64,000 bases of DNA from Verminephrobacter eiseniae EF01-2 (lineage in GTDB: Bacteria; Pseudomonadota; Gammaproteobacteria; Burkholderiales; Burkholderiaceae_C), in NCBI RefSeq assembly GCF_000015565.1, contig NC_008786.1:4576501-4640500 (forward strand), in the 5' to 3' direction. Of the stretch, positions 55,026-64,000 are shown in pieces (position 1 is the stretch's first letter; each line of letters starts with the position of its first letter). Position numbers and translations under genes: made by a program. The notes under the pieces were generated by a model that did not search any database, had not been told where the DNA came from, and saw nothing but the letters and a program-made list of their open reading frames with translations.

Positions 55026-55793
55026 TCAGGCCGGGGTGCCCTCCGATTCGGTCATCGTGAGCATTTTCCTGACCATACGGCCGGTTTCCCGATAGTGTTG
55101 CGCCAGCAGCCCGGCCGCGCGGCCCGCGTCGCGCGCCACGGCCGCATCCAACAGTTGCCGGTGCTCGGTGCCGACATCGCGCTCAAGGTTCCAGTAGCTC
55201 CGGTCACGCAGGCTGGGTTGCCGATAGCGCTCGGTCTGGGCATAGAGTTGATCGGACAGGCCCAGTAGCCAGCGCGAGCCGCAGGCTGCCATCAGGCAGC
55301 GATGAAAGTCATGGTGCCGGTCCTCCAGTTGAACCTCGTCCGGGCATTCGGGGGCGCCGGCGTCGGCGGCCCGCCGGCCGGTCGCCAGCATCAACGCATG
55401 AAAGGAGGCGACCAACCTGGCCTCCCACTCGTCGTCGCCGCGCGCGAGCGAACGCCGCAGCGCCTCGCAGTCGATGACGATGCGCGTCTCGATCACGTCC
55501 CACATCTCCTCCTCGGAGAACGGGGCCACCCGGAACCCGCGCGACGTCGTCGAGATCACCAGCCGCTCGCTGTGCAGGCGGTTCAACGCCTCGCGCAGCG
55601 GGGAGAAGCTGATTCCGTAACGTTCCTTGAGGTATTCGAGCCGCAGCGGCTGGCCAGCCGGAATCGCACCGGAAATGATGTCGCGCCGCAGCATGCGGTG
55701 CGCCTGCTCGGCCAGCGTGATCTCTTCGTAGGAAGCGCCCTGAAAATCCCCCAGCGACGCGGCCGGTTTGACCACCTTGATGCGGGGCTTCAT
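55026..55793 (-). CDS. GntR-family regulator (FadR/FCD type)
   Basis: This 255-residue regulator has a GntR winged HTH (LRRDIISGAIPAGQPLRLEYLKERYGISFSPLREALNRLHSERLV, about residues 30-80). An all-helical FCD domain follows (DVIETRIVIDCEALRRSLARG, then metal-type His residues in RHHDFHRCLMAAC and EHRQLLDAA). Such regulators sense small organic acids. It lies just downstream of the receptor/nitrilase operon on the same strand, 132 bp away, and is its likely regulator. The start at 55793 (MKPRIKVVK) is chosen because upstream codons lack homology. Confidence 0.9.
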   Translation of the reverse strand: MKPRIKVVKPAASLGDFQGASYEEITLAEQAHRMLRRDIISGAIPAGQPLRLEYLKERYGISFSPLREALNRLHSERLVISTTSRGFRVAPFSEEEMWDVIETRIVIDCEALRRSLARGDDEWEARLVASFHALMLATGRRAADAGAPECPDEVQLEDRHHDFHRCLMAACGSRWLLGLSDQLYAQTERYRQPSLRDRSYWNLERDVGTEHRQLLDAAVARDAGRAAGLLAQHYRETGRMVRKMLTMTESEGTPA

Positions 55794-55925
55794 GACAGCC
55801 CTCGCGCACAAGCGCCCGGCCCGGGCCGACGCAGATCGGCCTCGGGCATTGCGCCCACGGTCTGTTGATGCAAGGGGTCTTGGAAGATCATGATGTGGAT
55901 CATAGAGTCGGGCCCCTCGGGGCAA

Positions 55926-57110
55926 TCACTCCAGTTTGAGTTGCGCGACCATGGGCAGGAATCGCGCCCGTTGTTGCTGCAGCAGGTCGTCCAGGGACTG
56001 GGCGTCCGACCCGACGGGCTCCGCACCCAGCGTCTGCAGACGCTGCTGCACCTGCGGGTCGCGCACGGCCCCGGCCGCGGCAGCCTGCAAACGTGACAGG
56101 ATATCGGCAGGTGTGCCCGAGGGTGCGAGCAAGCCGTTCCAGCCCTCGATGTCGATCCCGCCGAAGCCCTGTTCGCGCAGCGTGGGGACCGAGGGCAGGA
56201 GCGCGGAGCGCTGCTCAGCGGCGATGGCCAGCGCACGCAGCTTGCCCGCCTGGATATCCGCCAGCGAGGTGGAAAGCTGGTCGCCACCCAGGTGAACCCG
56301 CCCGGCTAGGGTCGCGTCACCGATCAGATGTCGTAGGCTGCGCGCAGCCATCGGAGCGTAGCGCAAGGCGCATCGCGCAGCCAATACCGAGCGTATTGGC
56401 AAGCGATGCAACGCCGCGATGCGCTTCGATGGCCAGCGCAGACCGACAGATGATCGGTGACGCGACACTCGCAGTTCCTGCTTGAGCGGCGCGGCGCCCT
56501 TGAACGGAACATGGGTGAGCGGTGCCTTGATCTCCTGCTGTAGCCATTCGCCGAACACGTGCAGGTACGAGCCCACGCCGGGCGAGCCATAGACGAAGTG
56601 TGAGCCGCTCTCGCGCTGGACGAGTGCCGCGAACTCCCGCAGATCCTTGGCCGGCGAAGCCGCTGGCGCGGTGATGACCATCGGCACGTTGGCCGCGATG
56701 CTGACGCCGCGCAGATCGGTCGCTGGATCGAAGTTCAGGCGCTGGGCGCGCTGGGCGGTCAGGATGGCGAACGGCAGGGAGATGTTGGCCATCACCAGCG
56801 TGTAGCCGTCGGACGGGGCCTTGGCCGTCGCCTCCACACCGAGCAGTCCGCCGACACCGGGCCGGTTCTCGACGATGACGGGTTGCCCCAGCGTCTGCGC
56901 CATCGGCGTGCCGATCAGGCGTGCGATCAGGTCCGTGGTGCCGCCAGGTGCAAAGGGAACGATGATCTTGATGGGCTTGGACGGCCATGCCTGGCCGAAA
57001 GCCCGCAAGGGACTCAGCAGGGCCGCACTCGCCGCAGCGACGCCGAGCAACTTCAGGGCGTCGCGGCGCGCCGGGGCGGGTCCGGAGGTGGCGTGACGGC
57101 GGTCGGTCAT
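55926..57110 (-). CDS. Bug-family periplasmic receptor 4 with MITE insertion
   Basis: This 394-residue receptor has a Tat-type signal (PARRDALKLLGVAAASAALL, cleaved after FGQA). It shows WPSKPIKIIVPFAPGGTTDLIARL, VIVENRPGVGGLLG and the family loop THVPFKGAAPLKQEL. Residues about 214-267 come from a mobile element (56310-56467) plus a 4-bp duplication, 162 bp, in frame and stop-free. Without it the length is 340, normal for the family. The insert splits VPFKGAAPLKQEL from AGRVHLGGDQLSTSLADI, a part of the ligand-binding lobe, so function may be lost even though the frame is kept. It starts 2 bp after the isomerase gene. Confidence 0.9.
   Translation of the reverse strand: MTDRRHATSGPAPARRDALKLLGVAAASAALLSPLRAFGQAWPSKPIKIIVPFAPGGTTDLIARLIGTPMAQTLGQPVIVENRPGVGGLLGVEATAKAPSDGYTLVMANISLPFAILTAQRAQRLNFDPATDLRGVSIAANVPMVITAPAASPAKDLREFAALVQRESGSHFVYGSPGVGSYLHVFGEWLQQEIKAPLTHVPFKGAAPLKQELRVSRHRSSVGLRWPSKRIAALHRLPIRSVLAARCALRYAPMAARSLRHLIGDATLAGRVHLGGDQLSTSLADIQAGKLRALAIAAEQRSALLPSVPTLREQGFGGIDIEGWNGLLAPSGTPADILSRLQAAAAGAVRDPQVQQRLQTLGAEPVGSDAQSLDDLLQQQRARFLPMVAQLKLE
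56310..56467. mobile_element. MITE copy 3, in frame inside Bug receptor 4
   Basis: 158 bp with the same terminal repeats as copies 1 and 2 (first base G instead of T). It is flanked by CTAG (56306-56309) and by CTCG (56468-56471), a one-base decay of the duplication. The element lies in the opposite orientation relative to its host gene compared with copy 1, yet both host frames stay open. Confidence 0.9.
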
Positions 57111-57112
57111 CG

Positions 57113-57871
57113 TCAGTACTTTCCGGACAGGAGCGAGCCGAAGCCCGGCACGGCCGTGCGCAGGCCGAGGCGCTTGAGCATCAGGTAGGTGGTGGCGACC
57201 GAAGATGAGATCACTGGCAGGCCGGTGCGATCCTCGATGGGCTGCACCGAGGGCAGCGAGGGCATCTGCACGCAGGCCGAGGCCACGACGGCGTCCACGC
57301 CCGCGGTCTTGAGCTTCTTCGTGAGCTCGATGGGCGCACGCGGATCCTGGCGGCCCACCTCCAGGTTGTCAGGGATCTCCAGCGAGATGCTGTCCACCAC
57401 CTCGATGCCCTCATGCTCGATGTAGTCGATGACCAGTTGGGTCAGCGGCTTCATGTAGGGCGCGAGGATCGCCACCTTCTTCGCGCCGAGGGTCTTGAGG
57501 CCGTCGACCAACGCGCCGGCGCTGGTTACCACCGGCGCGGCCGCGCCGTTGTCCACGGTGCGCTGGTGCAATCGCGCCTCGGAGACGCGGTGGTAGCCCA
57601 GGCCCATGCTCATGATCGCCACCAGGCAGGCGTAGCCGAGCACATCCACGCGGGCATCGGACAGCTCCAGCGCGCAGCGGTCGCTGTCCGCGTCCATCGC
57701 GGCCAGTTCCTCCTTGGTCACCTTCTTCATCCGCATGCGGCTGGAATGGAAGGTGAAGCGTTCCGGCTCGAAGCCCTCGCGCGCGCGCAGGATGGCCGGG
57801 ATCTCGGTCTCCATTGTGGTGTTGGAACTCGGCACGATCTGGCCGATGCGGAAGGTGCGCGGTACGCTCAT
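57113..57871 (-). CDS. Maleate cis-trans isomerase family protein
   Basis: This 252-residue protein of the Asp/Glu racemase superfamily begins RIGQIVPSSNTTMETEIPAIL, as in maleate isomerases. It has two catalytic Cys candidates: GYACLVAIMSMG (about residue 79) and VASACVQMPSLPSVQ (about residue 200). Maleate isomerase converts maleate to fumarate, a late step of nicotinate and related degradation; related decarboxylases act on arylmalonates. It overlaps the nitrilase gene by 4 bp (ATGA). Together with the nitrilase this suggests a route from a nitrile to an acid that is then isomerised. Confidence 0.88.
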   Translation of the reverse strand: MSVPRTFRIGQIVPSSNTTMETEIPAILRAREGFEPERFTFHSSRMRMKKVTKEELAAMDADSDRCALELSDARVDVLGYACLVAIMSMGLGYHRVSEARLHQRTVDNGAAAPVVTSAGALVDGLKTLGAKKVAILAPYMKPLTQLVIDYIEHEGIEVVDSISLEIPDNLEVGRQDPRAPIELTKKLKTAGVDAVVASACVQMPSLPSVQPIEDRTGLPVISSSVATTYLMLKRLGLRTAVPGFGSLLSGKY

Positions 57872-58887
57872 GGCTGGGGTTCCTGGCCGGGTTCAGTGAC
57901 GGGTTCGATCGGGGCCGGCTCCGCGGCGTCGTCGAAGCGGACGGCCTGCAGGGAGCGGCGGTTGACGCGCAGGTCGAAGACGTCGAAGCGGTTGTAGTGG
58001 CCACTGATGTCGTGCATCTGGCGCGGCTGGATGCAGCGCGACAGGTCGATGTCGGCGTAGACGATGCCCTCTTCGTCGATCAGCGGCTGGCCGATCACAC
58101 GCCCGTCCGGGCCCAGCACAGCGGAGAACGCGCTGTTCTTGCGCAACAGCAGTTCGCGCGCCTTCGGGAAGTCGCCCTCCAGCGCAGCGATGATCTCCTC
58201 GGAGATGGTGGAGCACGAAACGATGGTGAACAGCTTGCCCTCGAAGCTGTGGGCGGCCGCGCGCACCTTGATGGCCTCGGCCATGTCGTAGTCCGGCGGG
58301 GCCACGGGCAGCGAGATGTAGCTGGCCACGTGCACCAGTTCGCCCTGGGCGATCAGGGAAAAGCGTGCCAGGGTGTTGGTGTTCTCGCCGCAGGCCAGCG
58401 ACCCCAGGGGCCCGATGCTGGTGTCGTGCACGCGCAGCGCCGAGGCGTCGCCCGGGGCCCAGGTCAGCTTCTCGGCCCAGGTGGGCACGAGCTTGCGGTG
58501 GCGGCCCAGGATGCGGCCGTCCTCGGCGATGGTCACGAGGGTGTTGTAGATCGTGCCGATGCCGTGGCGGTTGCGCTCGTTGGCGCCGACCACGACGTTG
58601 ATCCTGTGGCGCGCGGCGGCCTGGGCGATCTTGGCGATCTCGGGGCCGGGGATCTCGATGGCCGAGCGTACGAGCTTCTCGAACCAGGCGCTGCCCTCCA
58701 CGGGGTTGCCGATCCAGCTCCAGTAGGGGTAGGCGGACACGAACACCTCGGGAAAGGCCACCAGGCGCGCGCCGTTGCCGGCGGCCTCGCCGATCAGCCG
58801 CACGACCTTGTCGACCGTGGCGTCGGTGTCCAGGAAGACGGGGGCCGTCTGCACCGCCGCCGCCTTGAAGTGGGGAAGTTCAAGCAT
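57868..58887 (-). CDS. Aliphatic nitrilase (carbon-nitrogen hydrolase)
   Basis: This 339-residue nitrilase has the full catalytic set: Glu in LVAFPEVFVSAYPYW (about residue 46), Lys in GRHRKLVPTWAE (about 128) and Cys in GSLACGENTN (about 162). It hydrolyses R-CN to acid and ammonia; aliphatic-type members act on small nitriles. It is preceded by five genes for a branched-chain-type ABC transporter (17-bp gap) and followed by the isomerase with a 4-bp overlap. The Pro-rich tail is not conserved and is dispensable in relatives. Confidence 0.9.
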   Translation of the reverse strand: MLELPHFKAAAVQTAPVFLDTDATVDKVVRLIGEAAGNGARLVAFPEVFVSAYPYWSWIGNPVEGSAWFEKLVRSAIEIPGPEIAKIAQAAARHRINVVVGANERNRHGIGTIYNTLVTIAEDGRILGRHRKLVPTWAEKLTWAPGDASALRVHDTSIGPLGSLACGENTNTLARFSLIAQGELVHVASYISLPVAPPDYDMAEAIKVRAAAHSFEGKLFTIVSCSTISEEIIAALEGDFPKARELLLRKNSAFSAVLGPDGRVIGQPLIDEEGIVYADIDLSRCIQPRQMHDISGHYNRFDVFDLRVNRRSLQAVRFDDAAEPAPIEPVTEPGQEPQP

Positions 58888-58904
58888 GAATCAGACTCCT
58901 TGGA

Positions 58905-59596
58905 TCAGATGCCGAGATAGCGGTGCGCGAGGTCCGCGCGCGATTTCAATTCTTCCGGCGTGCCGGACCACACCACCCTGCCCTTTTCGACGATGTGGTG
59001 GCGGTCCAGCAGCGACGCCATTTCGGTGAGGTTCTTGTCGACGACGACGATGGTCATGCCCTCGCGCTTGAGTGTGCGCAAGCAGTCCCAGATCTCGTGC
59101 CGGATCAGCGGCGCCAGGCCCTCGGTCGCCTCGTCCAGCACCAGCAGTTGCGGGTTGGTCATCAGCGCGCGGCCGATGGCCAGCATCTGCTGTTCGCCGC
59201 CGGAGAGCGTGCGCGCTGACTGGCGGCGGCGCTCGCGCAGACGCGGGAACAGGTCCAGCACGCGGTCCAGCGACCAGCCGCTGCGGCCCTCAGCCGCACG
59301 CGCGGTCGCCACGAGGTTCTCCTCCACCGACAGCGAACCGAACACGCGCCGGCCCTCGGGCACCAGCCCGACACCCAGGCGCGCCACCACATGCGATGCG
59401 AGCCGTCCCAGCACCTTGCCCTGCAGCTCGATGCTGCCGCCGCGCGCCGGCAGCATGCCCATGAGCGTGCGCACCGTGGTGGTCTTGCCCATGCCGTTGC
59501 GGCCGATCAGCGACACCGCCTGTCCGGCCTGGGCCTCGAAGTCGATCCCGAACAGCACCTGACTGTCGCCGTAGCCGCCCGTCAGTCCCTGCACTT

Positions 59597-59603
<7 letters not shown>
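58905..59603 (-). CDS. livF: ABC transporter ATPase, LivF-like
   Basis: This 232-residue ATPase has Walker A GRNGMGKTTTVRTL, Walker B LVLDEATEGLAP, the signature LSGGEQQMLAIGRAL and an H-loop region VVVDKNLTEM (Lys where His is usual, common in LivF). It powers the branched-chain amino acid-type importer with LivG, LivM and LivH. The start overlaps the livG stop by 7 bp. Substrate is not defined by the ATPase. Confidence 0.9.
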
Positions 59604-60347
<744 letters not shown>

Positions 60348-60358
<11 letters not shown>

Positions 60359-61388
60359 GGGTGCCTCCCAGCCAGCGGCCAAACAGGCCATTGCGCCCCG
60401 CCAGCACGACGATCACCAGGATCGGCCCCATCACCAGCATCCAGTGTTCGGTCCAGGCAGCCAGAGCTTGCTCCAACCCCAGGAACACCGCCGCACCGGC
60501 GATCGGGCCGAGCAGCGTCCCCACGCCGCCCAGGATCACGATCGCCATCAGTTCCCCGGACTGGGTCCACGACGCCATGTCCGGCGTCACGAGGCCCGCA
60601 TAGTTCGCCCACAGCACACCGGCCAGGCCGGTGCCGATGGCCGACAGCACGAACGCCGACAGGCGGTACGGCGTCGGCGCGACGCCCAGGTTGACGGCAC
60701 GGCGCTCGCTCTGGCGCAACGCCTGCAGCACCATGCCGAATCGCGAGCCGACGACGCGCGCGCACAGGAAGGTCCAGGCGGCCAGCAGGCCGAGGCACAG
60801 GTAGTAAAACACCACGGGATCGTCCAGATCGAGCCCCGGCACCACATTGCGCTGCGACATCAGCAGGCCGTCGTCGCCGCCGTAAACCTGCAGCGACATC
60901 AGCACGAAGTACACCAGTTGCCCGAAGGCCAGCGTGATCATGATGAACTGCACGCCACGCGTGCGCAGCGCCAGGTAGCCGACCGCCGCGCCCAGCAGGC
61001 CGCAGCAGGCCAGCGCCAGGGGCCAGACCACCAGCGCCTGCATCGACCCGCTCCAGCCGAACACAGGCCCTGCCTCCAGCGCATGGTGTGCCACGATGGC
61101 CACAACGTAGCCGCCCACGCCGAAGAACATCGCATGGCCGAAGCTGACCATCGCGCCATAACCCAACACCAGGTCGAGCGATACGGCTGCCAACCCGTAG
61201 ATCAGGAAGCGCGTGGCCAGGTTGATCGCATAGGGCGTGCCCGACACCTCTGCGCCGGTGGGCACCAGCGCCAGCAGGAAGAGGCCCACGAGCGCGACCC
61301 AGGTGCGCCGAGAAAGGAAGACGGGCAAACCGACTCGCGGTGAGGGCGTTGCAGACGTCGGAATGCTTCTTGGAAAGGGGGTAGACAT
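60348..61388 (-). CDS. livM: ABC transporter permease, LivM-like
   Basis: This 346-residue permease is hydrophobic with about eight to nine membrane segments. Family motifs are DLVLGYGAMVSFGHAMFFGVGGYV, LRTRGVQFIMITLAFGQLVYFV and GVLWANYAGLVTPDMASW, with the MAIVILGGVGTLLGPIAGA coupling segment. It forms the membrane channel with LivH, which lies 3 bp upstream. Confidence 0.9.
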
Positions 61389-61391
61389 GGT

Positions 61392-62306
61392 TCAAGACCT
61401 CGACGAGAACAGCCCGAGCGGACGAACGATCAACACCAGGGCCATCAGCAGATAGATGGAGGCTGACGCAAGGCCGGCGGCCAGCGGCGTCGCGACCTCG
61501 GGTGTCAGCAGACTCTCCAGCAACTGCGGCAGGAAGGCCCGTCCGAGACTGTCGACCATGCCCACGAGCAGCGCGCCCGCGAGCGCGCCGCGCACCGACC
61601 CGACGCCGCCGATGACGATGACCACGAAAGTGGTGATCAGCACGCGCTCGCCCATGCCGATCTCCACCGCCAGCAACGGTGCGGCCATCACGCCGGCCAG
61701 ACCGCACAGCACTGCACCGAGTCCGAACACCAGCGTGTAGAGCTTGCGGATGTCGATGCCCAGCGCGCTGACCATCTCGCGATCGTCCGCGCCGGCACGT
61801 ACCAGCATGCCCACACGGGTGCGGTTCACCAGCCACCACAGCCCCAGCGCCACCAGCGCACCGATGACGATGAAGGCGAGCCTCGCCACTGGATACTCGA
61901 ATCCCGGCGCCAGCGGCACGGCACCCTGCAACACGGCGGGCATGTCGACCAGCGGCGGGCGCCGGCCGAACAGCAGGCTGACGGCCTCATTGGTGAACAG
62001 GATCAGGCCGAAGGTCGCCAGCACCTGGTAGAGATGATCGCGCTGGTAGAGCCGACGGATCACGGTGAACTCGATCAGCAGGCCGTAGGCGCCCGCCCCC
62101 AGCAGTGCGGCCACCACTGCCGCCGCGAAGGACCCCGTGTGCGCGAGCGCGAACGCCGCGCAGTAGGCGCCGAGCATGTAGAACGAGCCATGGGTCAGAT
62201 TGACCACGCCCATGATCCCGAAGATCAGCGTGAGGCCGGAGGCCAGCATGAACAGCATGGCCCCGAACTGCAGCCCGTTGAGCAGTTGTTCGAGCAGCAG
62301 CGTCAT
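61392..62306 (-). CDS. livH: ABC transporter permease, LivH-like
   Basis: This 304-residue permease has about eight membrane segments. It shows LEQLLNGLQFGAMLFMLASGLTLIFGIMGVVNLTHGSFYMLGAYCA at the start (typical LivH) and VIGGVGSVRGALAGALLVGMVDSL. It overlaps the binding protein gene by 4 bp. It is the partner of LivM in the import channel. Confidence 0.9.
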   Translation of the reverse strand: MTLLLEQLLNGLQFGAMLFMLASGLTLIFGIMGVVNLTHGSFYMLGAYCAAFALAHTGSFAAAVVAALLGAGAYGLLIEFTVIRRLYQRDHLYQVLATFGLILFTNEAVSLLFGRRPPLVDMPAVLQGAVPLAPGFEYPVARLAFIVIGALVALGLWWLVNRTRVGMLVRAGADDREMVSALGIDIRKLYTLVFGLGAVLCGLAGVMAAPLLAVEIGMGERVLITTFVVIVIGGVGSVRGALAGALLVGMVDSLGRAFLPQLLESLLTPEVATPLAAGLASASIYLLMALVLIVRPLGLFSSRS

Positions 62307-63469
62307 GACGGCATCTTGCAGTTGGCGGCGTAGCTGTCCCGGTCATCGCTGACGATCTTGCGCACGACCTTGGGTGCGAGCTCACCGTCTGCGCCCTTCT
62401 CGATGCGCATCAGGTACAGGTCCTGGATCGGGTGCTGGTTGGTGTTGAGCGCGAACTTGCCGCGCAGCGACTGGAAGTCGGCCTTGCGCAGAGCGGTACG
62501 AAATGCATCGGCCTTGGCGAGCTCACCGCCGGCAGCCTTTAGGCCGGAAGCGATCCATTGCGCGGTGTCGTAGGCCTGCATCGCATAGTCAGTCGGGATG
62601 CGGCCATAGGCGCTCTTGAAATCCTGCACGAACTTCTGCGAAGCCGGGTTGTCCATCGCCACCGACCAGATGCCTGTGGTGTAGAACCCCTCGGATGCAC
62701 TCCCCGTCGCCGACAGCATGCGGGCATCCATCGAGAAGCCCGGCATCACCATAGGGATGGACTTGCCCAGGCCGGCGTTGCCGTACTGCTTGGCGAAGTT
62801 GATGCCCGCCCCTCCCGGATGGAATTGATAGATCGCATCCGGTGCCAGCGACCGGATGCGGGCGATCTCCACCGAGAAATCGGACTGGTCGAGCTTGGTG
62901 TAGACCTCTGCGAGCAGTTCGCCCTTGAAGGTGCGCTTGAAGCCGGCGATTGCATCGCGTCCCGCCTGATAGTTCGGCGCAAGCGCCACCACACGCTTGA
63001 AGCCCAGCTCGTTGGCCGCGACGCCGCCGGCCGTGTGGTAGGCGTCGTTCTGGTAGGAGGCGACGAAGTAGTTGGGATCGCACTTCTCTCCGGCGAAGAT
63101 GGAAGGACCGGGGTTGGCGCTGACGTAGAAGTACCCCGCCTTGGTCACGCTGGGCACCACCGCCGCCAGCACATTGGAGAAGTTCACCCCGGTGTACAGG
63201 CGCACACCCGACTGCACCAGACGGTCAGCGGCCTGCTTGGCATTGGCGGGCTTGAGTCCGTCATCTTCAACGACCAGTTCAACGGGGATGCCGCCAAGCT
63301 TTCCCCCGCCCTGCTTGACGGCCAGCAGAAAGCCGTCGCGCAGATCCTCGCCAATGTAGCCCGCAGGCGTCGACAAGGTGGTGATAAAGCCAATCTTGAC
63401 AGGCTCTGCAGCAGCGGCGGCGCCAGCGAGAACGCATGTCATGGCAGACAGATGCAGTTTATTGAGCAT
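62303..63469 (-). CDS. ABC transporter periplasmic substrate-binding protein
   Basis: This 388-residue type I (Leu/Ile/Val-like) binding protein has a signal peptide (MLNKLHLSAMTCVLAGAAAAA, cleaved about residue 21). The mature protein has KIGFITTLSTPAGYIGEDLRDGF, LVVEDDGLKPANAKQAADRL and YVSANPGPSIFAGEKC. It binds the substrate of the Liv-type importer. A strong GGAGG site precedes the ATG. The genetic link with a nitrilase and a maleate isomerase suggests a nitrile-bearing or aromatic acid as ligand, rather than branched-chain amino acids. Confidence 0.9.
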   Translation of the reverse strand: MLNKLHLSAMTCVLAGAAAAAEPVKIGFITTLSTPAGYIGEDLRDGFLLAVKQGGGKLGGIPVELVVEDDGLKPANAKQAADRLVQSGVRLYTGVNFSNVLAAVVPSVTKAGYFYVSANPGPSIFAGEKCDPNYFVASYQNDAYHTAGGVAANELGFKRVVALAPNYQAGRDAIAGFKRTFKGELLAEVYTKLDQSDFSVEIARIRSLAPDAIYQFHPGGAGINFAKQYGNAGLGKSIPMVMPGFSMDARMLSATGSASEGFYTTGIWSVAMDNPASQKFVQDFKSAYGRIPTDYAMQAYDTAQWIASGLKAAGGELAKADAFRTALRKADFQSLRGKFALNTNQHPIQDLYLMRIEKGADGELAPKVVRKIVSDDRDSYAANCKMPS

Positions 63470-64000
63470 GGGAAATCCTCCAGGTTGGAAACGACTCGAA
63501 GGCGAACCATCGCCTCAGCACAGAGCAGCGAATGCGAGGCATGCGAGAGGCCTTCACGACACGGACCACCGATGACCACCGGGAAGCGGCCGGGCTGCGC
63601 GAGCGCAGTGCCGATGCTCGTCGCCAGACCCAGGCCGATCGACTGGAACGCCTGCGTGAAGGCGAAGCTGTTTTCGTCGGGCACGCGCAGGTACATGCTC
63701 GGATAGCCCATGAAGTTGCCGGAATCCACGCCAACGACTCGATCCGTCGGGATCAGGTCATCGAGCACGATGGACAGCGTGCGCGGATCGATCTTGGCCG
63801 TGGTGCCGGTGTCGTCATAGGGCGTGTCGCGCCACAGGATGGCGGCGTCGATGCGCTGCAGCTGCGGCGTGCGGTAGCCTCGGCGGCGATGCCCTTGTGT
63901 GCGCAGCCGCTCGGAGGTGGCCTGCGCCGTGGCGGCGACGTCCCCCACGATCCCCGGCGCGACCGTGCGGTTCCGGCCAATGGCCTCGACGTCCAGGCCC
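63439..64000 (-). pseudogene. Thiamine-diphosphate enzyme (acetolactate synthase-like), C-terminally truncated
   Basis: The frame is open to the window's right edge and enters from outside. It codes for the middle of a TPP enzyme: RTPQLQRIDAAILWRDTPYDD, KIDPRTLSIVLDDLIPTDRVV, SGNFMGYPSMYLRVPDEN and FTQAFQSIGLGLATSIGTALA. After RFPVVIGG the expected GDGGxxM Mg-TPP-binding motif is replaced by unrelated sequence and a stop 40 codons later. That end overlaps the binding protein's start. A deletion probably removed about 150 C-terminal residues. The frame comes just before the ABC operon on the same strand and was likely its first gene. Confidence 0.75.

Overview
The window is high-GC DNA of a betaproteobacterium, most likely Burkholderiales near Comamonadaceae or Alcaligenaceae. 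Four Bug-type periplasmic solute receptors, LysR/GntR-controlled acyl-CoA catabolic clusters, an IS110 pair and a BPTD_3080-type restriction system point that way. No rRNA, tRNA or CRISPR array was recognised.

Region 1 (2-592) is the 3' end of yicC, whose last codons form the left copy of a 27-bp direct repeat. Region 2 (593-19881) is a genomic island bounded by that repeat (566-592 and 19855-19881, two mismatches). It holds a tyrosine integrase, an XRE regulator, a VapBC-like PIN toxin pair behind a tandem-repeat promoter, a second tyrosine recombinase, a small membrane protein, a Fic protein, and a long co-directional defence cassette (7585-19585). The cassette contains a helicase-nuclease restriction subunit, a broken dinD, an AAA ATPase with a DUF4276 partner, a beta-class adenine methyltransferase, an ATPase-TOPRIM fusion, and a RelE-like/UvrD helicase fusion. 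The ATPase/DUF4276 pair lies between the restriction and methyltransferase genes. This cassette is the best candidate for an incompletely described system.

Region 3 (19882-25971) is the wreck of a second, tandem island: an integrase with a large internal deletion, an unknown two-gene operon, an IS110 copy, and a DNA polymerase II gene cut off by the IS and also frameshifted. Region 4 (26172-28232) is a stand-alone EF-G-like GTPase.

Region 5 (28651-42671) is an acyl-CoA catabolic locus resembling leucine/acyclic-terpene (Liu/Atu) pathways: both acyl-CoA carboxylase subunits, acyl-CoA dehydrogenase, two enoyl-CoA hydratases, an AtuA-family protein, a CoA-transferase, a thiolase, two Bug receptors and a LysR regulator. 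Region 6 (42999-47755) has a gamma-glutamyltransferase, a Bug receptor with a divergent LysR gene, and an ornithine-cyclodeaminase-family protein. Region 7 (47796-54924) has a molybdopterin oxidoreductase fused to a ferredoxin-reductase module, a short-chain fatty acid transporter, a second IS110 copy sitting on the transporter's ribosome binding site, and a broken AraC regulator. Region 8 (55026-64000) is a GntR regulator and one long reverse-strand operon: a truncated TPP enzyme, a branched-chain-type ABC transporter (binding protein, LivH, LivM, LivG, LivF), a nitrilase, a maleate-isomerase-family protein and a Bug receptor. It looks built to import and hydrolyse a nitrile or amide-type compound.

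A 158-159 bp miniature inverted-repeat element occurs three times, at CTAG-type targets. Two copies lie inside genes (acyl-CoA carboxylase alpha and a Bug receptor). In both, the element plus a 4-bp target duplication adds 162 nt without a stop codon, in opposite orientations relative to the gene, so both reading frames survive with a 54-residue insert.
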